Assembly: GCF_021538615.1 (NCBI RefSeq)
Contig: NZ_JAJHIZ010000003.1
Span: 62,001-126,000, forward strand
Source of the DNA: Niabella agricola
GTDB lineage: Bacteria; Bacteroidota; Bacteroidia; Chitinophagales; Chitinophagaceae
Length of the DNA stretch: 64,000 nt
Direction: 5' to 3'
A model generated the notes under the pieces. That model was not told the origin of the DNA. It saw nothing but the letters and a program-made list of their open reading frames with translations, and searched no databases. Positions 63,228-64,000 of the stretch are shown in pieces. The translations under genes were made by a program, and so were the position numbers. Every line of letters starts with the position of its first letter. Position 1 is the stretch's first letter.

Positions 63228-64000
63228 TCAGTTGAGCAGGAGCTCCAGCTTTTTGCGATTTAAAATAATGATATTTCCCTCCCGGATATCGATCAGTTTT
63301 TCGCTTTTGAAATCGCTCAGCGTACGAATGAGTGATTCCGTGGCCGTGCCTGCAATGGCCGCCAGTCCTTCGCGGCTGATCGTAATGGAGAAAGCATCTT
63401 CGTCTTCCCGGCGGTATTTTTTTTCCAGCAATAATAAAGCATCGGCTACTTTCTTCCGCAGCGAATTATAGGCCAGCCCCAGCAGCTGCTCCTCTTTTGC
63501 AGAGATATTCTTTGCCAGCAACCGGATAAACTTTTGGGCTACAATCCGGTTATTGTCGATCAATTCCGTAAATTCTTCCCGGGGAATGATGGCCAGCTCC
63601 GACGCATCCAGCGCCTCGGCCGTGTCCTTGTAAGCGGTTCCTTCCAGCAAGGCAATATATCCCAAAAAATCACCGGCACTGTAAAGTGCCGTTGTCAGCT
63701 CCTTACCGTCGTCATTGGTACGATAGGTTTTTACCTTCCCTTTCAGCACATAGTACAAACGGGAAGGGTGGTTCCCCTCGGTATAAATGATCTGCTTTTT
63801 TTTATACTTATTGATATCCCGGTCTTCGGTCAATGCGGTCAAAGCAGCCTTATTATCCGAAAGCTTCAGCAATTGGTCCAATCCATTCAGATCGGGCGAA
63901 AACTCCTGTTTCAGCAAATCGGCTTTCTTTAACCTTCCGTCTACGGCACTCAGCAATTCCGTACCGCTGAACGGTTTGGTAATATAATCATCCGCACCCA
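63228..64000 (-). CDS. Receiver - Crp/Fnr fusion transcriptional regulator (runs off right edge)
   Basis: The minus-strand frame is open to the window edge; the TTG at 63956 is internal. The edge-most codons read GADDYITKPFSGTELLSAVDGRL, the end of a response-regulator receiver domain (the conserved K of KPF). A linker follows, then a cyclic-nucleotide-binding fold (KKKQIIYTEGNHPSRLYYVLKGKVKTY, YSAGDFLGYIALLEG) and a Crp-type winged helix (ITISREGLAAIAGTATESLIRTLSDFKSEKLIDIR). It lacks the N-terminal cysteines of Fnr in the visible part. A phosphorylated receiver would therefore control a Crp-type DNA-binding domain. The receiver's phospho-Asp and true start are outside the window. Confidence 0.9.
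   Translation of the reverse strand, partial: GADDYITKPFSGTELLSAVDGRLKKADLLKQEFSPDLNGLDQLLKLSDNKAALTALTEDRDINKYKKKQIIYTEGNHPSRLYYVLKGKVKTYRTNDDGKELTTALYSAGDFLGYIALLEGTAYKDTAEALDASELAIIPREEFTELIDNNRIVAQKFIRLLAKNISAKEEQLLGLAYNSLRKKVADALLLLEKKYRREDEDAFSITISREGLAAIAGTATESLIRTLSDFKSEKLIDIREGNIIILNRKKLELLLN

Overview
The window looks like a chromosomal piece of a Bacteroidota genome, most likely a Chitinophagaceae-type soil or plant-associated bacterium. The evidence is a SusC/SusD pair, a one-piece hybrid two-component regulator (HTCS), TAnnTTTG-type -7 promoter elements, long genes for glycan-degrading enzymes, and family-level resemblance of the housekeeping genes. I cannot fix genus or species from sequence alone.

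Positions 1-22,000 are ordinary core and accessory genes. They comprise a truncated GH2 enzyme at the left edge, small hypotheticals, a bacterial lipocalin, a secreted GH109-type enzyme, dnaK, a DUF4403 protein, a 270-bp tandem repeat, a GtrA protein, argS, a DUF481 barrel, a GntR regulator, a siderophore receptor with a PepSY membrane protein, a cysE-cysM pair, and a divergent thioredoxin-fold protein/HxlR regulator pair. Several gaps carry arrays with an exact 7-nt period.

Positions 22,495-58,400 form a large polysaccharide utilisation locus (PUL), almost all on the minus strand. In transcription order it has a GH95 enzyme; a truncated SusC-like start; a GH28-like beta-helix enzyme; an SGNH-esterase/GH43 fusion; a GH43 enzyme; the HTCS; a PL38-like lyase; SusC; SusD; a second PL38-like lyase; GH88; GH97; an MFS sugar transporter; a second GH28-like enzyme; and an esterase-like protein. 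On the right are an AraC regulator (plus strand), a DUF718 mutarotase, a GH29 fucosidase and a decayed GH127 pseudogene. The enzyme set (two lyases with GH88, fucosidase families GH29 and GH95, two GH43 modules, an esterase, no sulfatase, no GH78/GH106) suggests an acetylated, fucosylated, uronate-containing polymer carrying pentose side chains, such as a plant gum or a microbial glucuronate exopolysaccharide. That substrate is inference. Two near-identical 21-bp-period direct repeats (about 37,800 and 50,960) lie at matching distances from candidate -7 elements and are the best candidate HTCS operators. A different four-box array with 20/21/20-bp spacing sits just upstream of the GH29 promoter.

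Positions 58,400-64,000 hold an SDR epimerase, a tRNA-Leu(CAG) with its own terminator, and a stress island: universal stress protein, Hsp20, a coiled-coil hypothetical, a DUF1275 membrane protein and, cut by the right edge, a receiver-Crp/Fnr fusion regulator.
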